From Rhodospirillaceae bacterium (GTDB taxonomy: Bacteria > Pseudomonadota > Alphaproteobacteria > Thalassobaculales > Thalassobaculaceae), in the NCBI GenBank assembly GCA_002730675.1, contig PCAV01000058.1, forward strand, positions 1 through 14,672: DNA of 14,672 bases. Reading direction: 5' to 3'. The translations under genes were made by a program, and so were the position numbers. Below the pieces are notes generated by a model. That model ran no database searches and was not told the origin of the DNA. It saw only the letters and a list, made by a program, of their open reading frames with translations. This document shows positions 13,823 through 14,672 of the stretch, piece by piece (the stretch's first letter is position 1; the number at the start of each line of letters is the position of its first letter).

Positions 13823-14672
13823 TTAACTTGAGTATCCATAATCTTCTTTGGCCTTTGACTCGCTTATAAGGCCATTCAAAAGATCATTTTCGACCTTTTT
13901 AGGATCTCTACCTTTCGCATTACCAAGACCGCCCCCGCCCGGCATTTCTATTATTATTCTATCTCCAGCAGGAATACTTTGGCGTCCCTTACCCAATAGT
14001 TCTTTCCCTGACTTTAGGTAGAGTCGACCTGTCTTACCACTACTACCACCGTTTCTACCCCGTGGGGGATGAATAACACGATCAAACATCGAATTAATGG
14101 CAAAAGGGGCCCCTTGAGCATGTGATATTTCCATTACTTGCCCAACTCCTCCCCTATGGACACCTGGACCACCACTATCCATTCTATACTCCTTCTTCCA
14201 GAAGATTAATGGAGCAATCGTCTCGTTAACTTCTATGGGGGTATTTTTGACACCTGAAGGAAAAGCCGTGGCATCTAGTCCGTCCTTGGCTGGGCGTGCA
14301 CCGGTTCCACCCGAATGAAATGTATTCATCGCAAACGGTCTAGCATCGCCGTAGTCCTCTTCTGTTAACCCATGCCCTCCTAGAAGAACGGGGTTCCAGA
14401 GACAGGATGTACCTTCAGCCGGCACTCTATCCGGTATAACTTGGTTTAAGCATCCTAAGACTACGTCCGGTAGCATCTGTCCTATAACATGCCGCCCCGT
14501 AACCGCAGCGGGATGAGGAGCGTTTAAAATGCAGCCTGAAGGCGCCTTAATCCTAACGGGGCTTAATGAGCCTGCATTATTTGGAACCCGAGACCCGATC
14601 ACACACCGAACCCCGAAGGTGGCATAGGCTTCTGTATACGTTACTGGAACATTTATTCCATAAGACGAGGTG
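13823..14672 (-). CDS. HyuB / 5-oxoprolinase B-type hydantoinase subunit (N-terminal half outside window)
   Basis: The frame is open to the right edge, so about 282 C-terminal residues are visible of a family that usually has 550-600. GTG 14602 is internal. Recognised family stretches are GINVPVTYTEAYATFGVRCV at the edge, PNNAGSLSPVRIKAPSG, the PAAVTGRHVIGQMLPDVVLG helix, NTFHSGGTGARPAKDGLDA, YRMDSGGPGVHRGGVGQVME and the closing PGGGGLGNAKGRDPKKVEND...YGYSS. With HyuA this subunit forms ATP-dependent enzymes that open hydantoins, 5-oxoproline or N-methylhydantoin, or carboxylate ketones. The substrate group cannot be told from this half. HyuA is expected further right, since the usual order is hyuA-hyuB. 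Confidence 0.93.
   Translation of the reverse strand, partial: TSSYGINVPVTYTEAYATFGVRCVIGSRVPNNAGSLSPVRIKAPSGCILNAPHPAAVTGRHVIGQMLPDVVLGCLNQVIPDRVPAEGTSCLWNPVLLGGHGLTEEDYGDARPFAMNTFHSGGTGARPAKDGLDATAFPSGVKNTPIEVNETIAPLIFWKKEYRMDSGGPGVHRGGVGQVMEISHAQGAPFAINSMFDRVIHPPRGRNGGSSGKTGRLYLKSGKELLGKGRQSIPAGDRIIIEMPGGGGLGNAKGRDPKKVENDLLNGLISESKAKEDYGYSS

Overview
The window looks like accessory metabolic DNA from a heterotrophic Gram-negative bacterium, most likely an AT-leaning alphaproteobacterium, possibly a marine one. That placement is an inference from the gene families (C-P lyase genes, PxpABC, an M20/racemase pair, HyuB, a DHA2 transporter) and the moderate-to-low GC content. No rRNA or other phylogenetic marker is present. 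Stop codons are used in the standard way, including TGA at the end of phnM and of the MDR oxidoreductase gene.

Left part (1-3201): the 3' end of a C-P lyase phosphonate operon. It holds the tail of phnL, a complete phnM 4 nt later, and then a phnZ-like HD-domain oxygenase gene destroyed by three in-frame nonsense codons and a lost metal-ligand histidine, with no net frameshift. phnN, the other gene of the 5-phosphoribosyl diphosphate branch, lies on the opposite strand. It is followed there by a small dimeric alpha/beta-barrel protein of unknown function, so phnN is outside the phnL-phnM transcript.

Middle part (3282-9179): a metallo-beta-lactamase-fold hydrolase, then a 5-oxoprolinase (PxpABC) locus split into divergent halves. 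pxpB-pxpC run leftward and pxpA runs rightward. pxpA is followed by an M20 metallopeptidase and a cysteine-less member of the Asp/Glu racemase (maleate isomerase/arylmalonate decarboxylase) superfamily. An extended -10 promoter lies in the pxpB/pxpA gap.

Right part (9189-14672): an MDR NADP-dependent oxidoreductase and a MaoC-type hydratase that overlap by 4 bp, a 308-nt gene-free gap, a RidA-family protein without the catalytic arginine, a divergent kynurenine-formamidase-like cyclase, a 14-helix DHA2/EmrB-type transporter, and the C-terminal half of a HyuB/oxoprolinase-B subunit running off the right edge.

Taken together, most genes right of phnN encode enzymes that open, isomerise or trim small amides, lactams and carboxylic acids. 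The set could form one cyclic-amide or amino-acid-derivative catabolic region with its own transporter, but the frequent strand changes argue for several small transcription units rather than one operon. I found no tRNA, rRNA, CRISPR array, insertion sequence or phage gene. The clearest unusual observations are the decayed phnZ, the inverted phnN, and two enzymes (racemase-like and RidA-like) that keep their fold signatures but lack the canonical catalytic residues.
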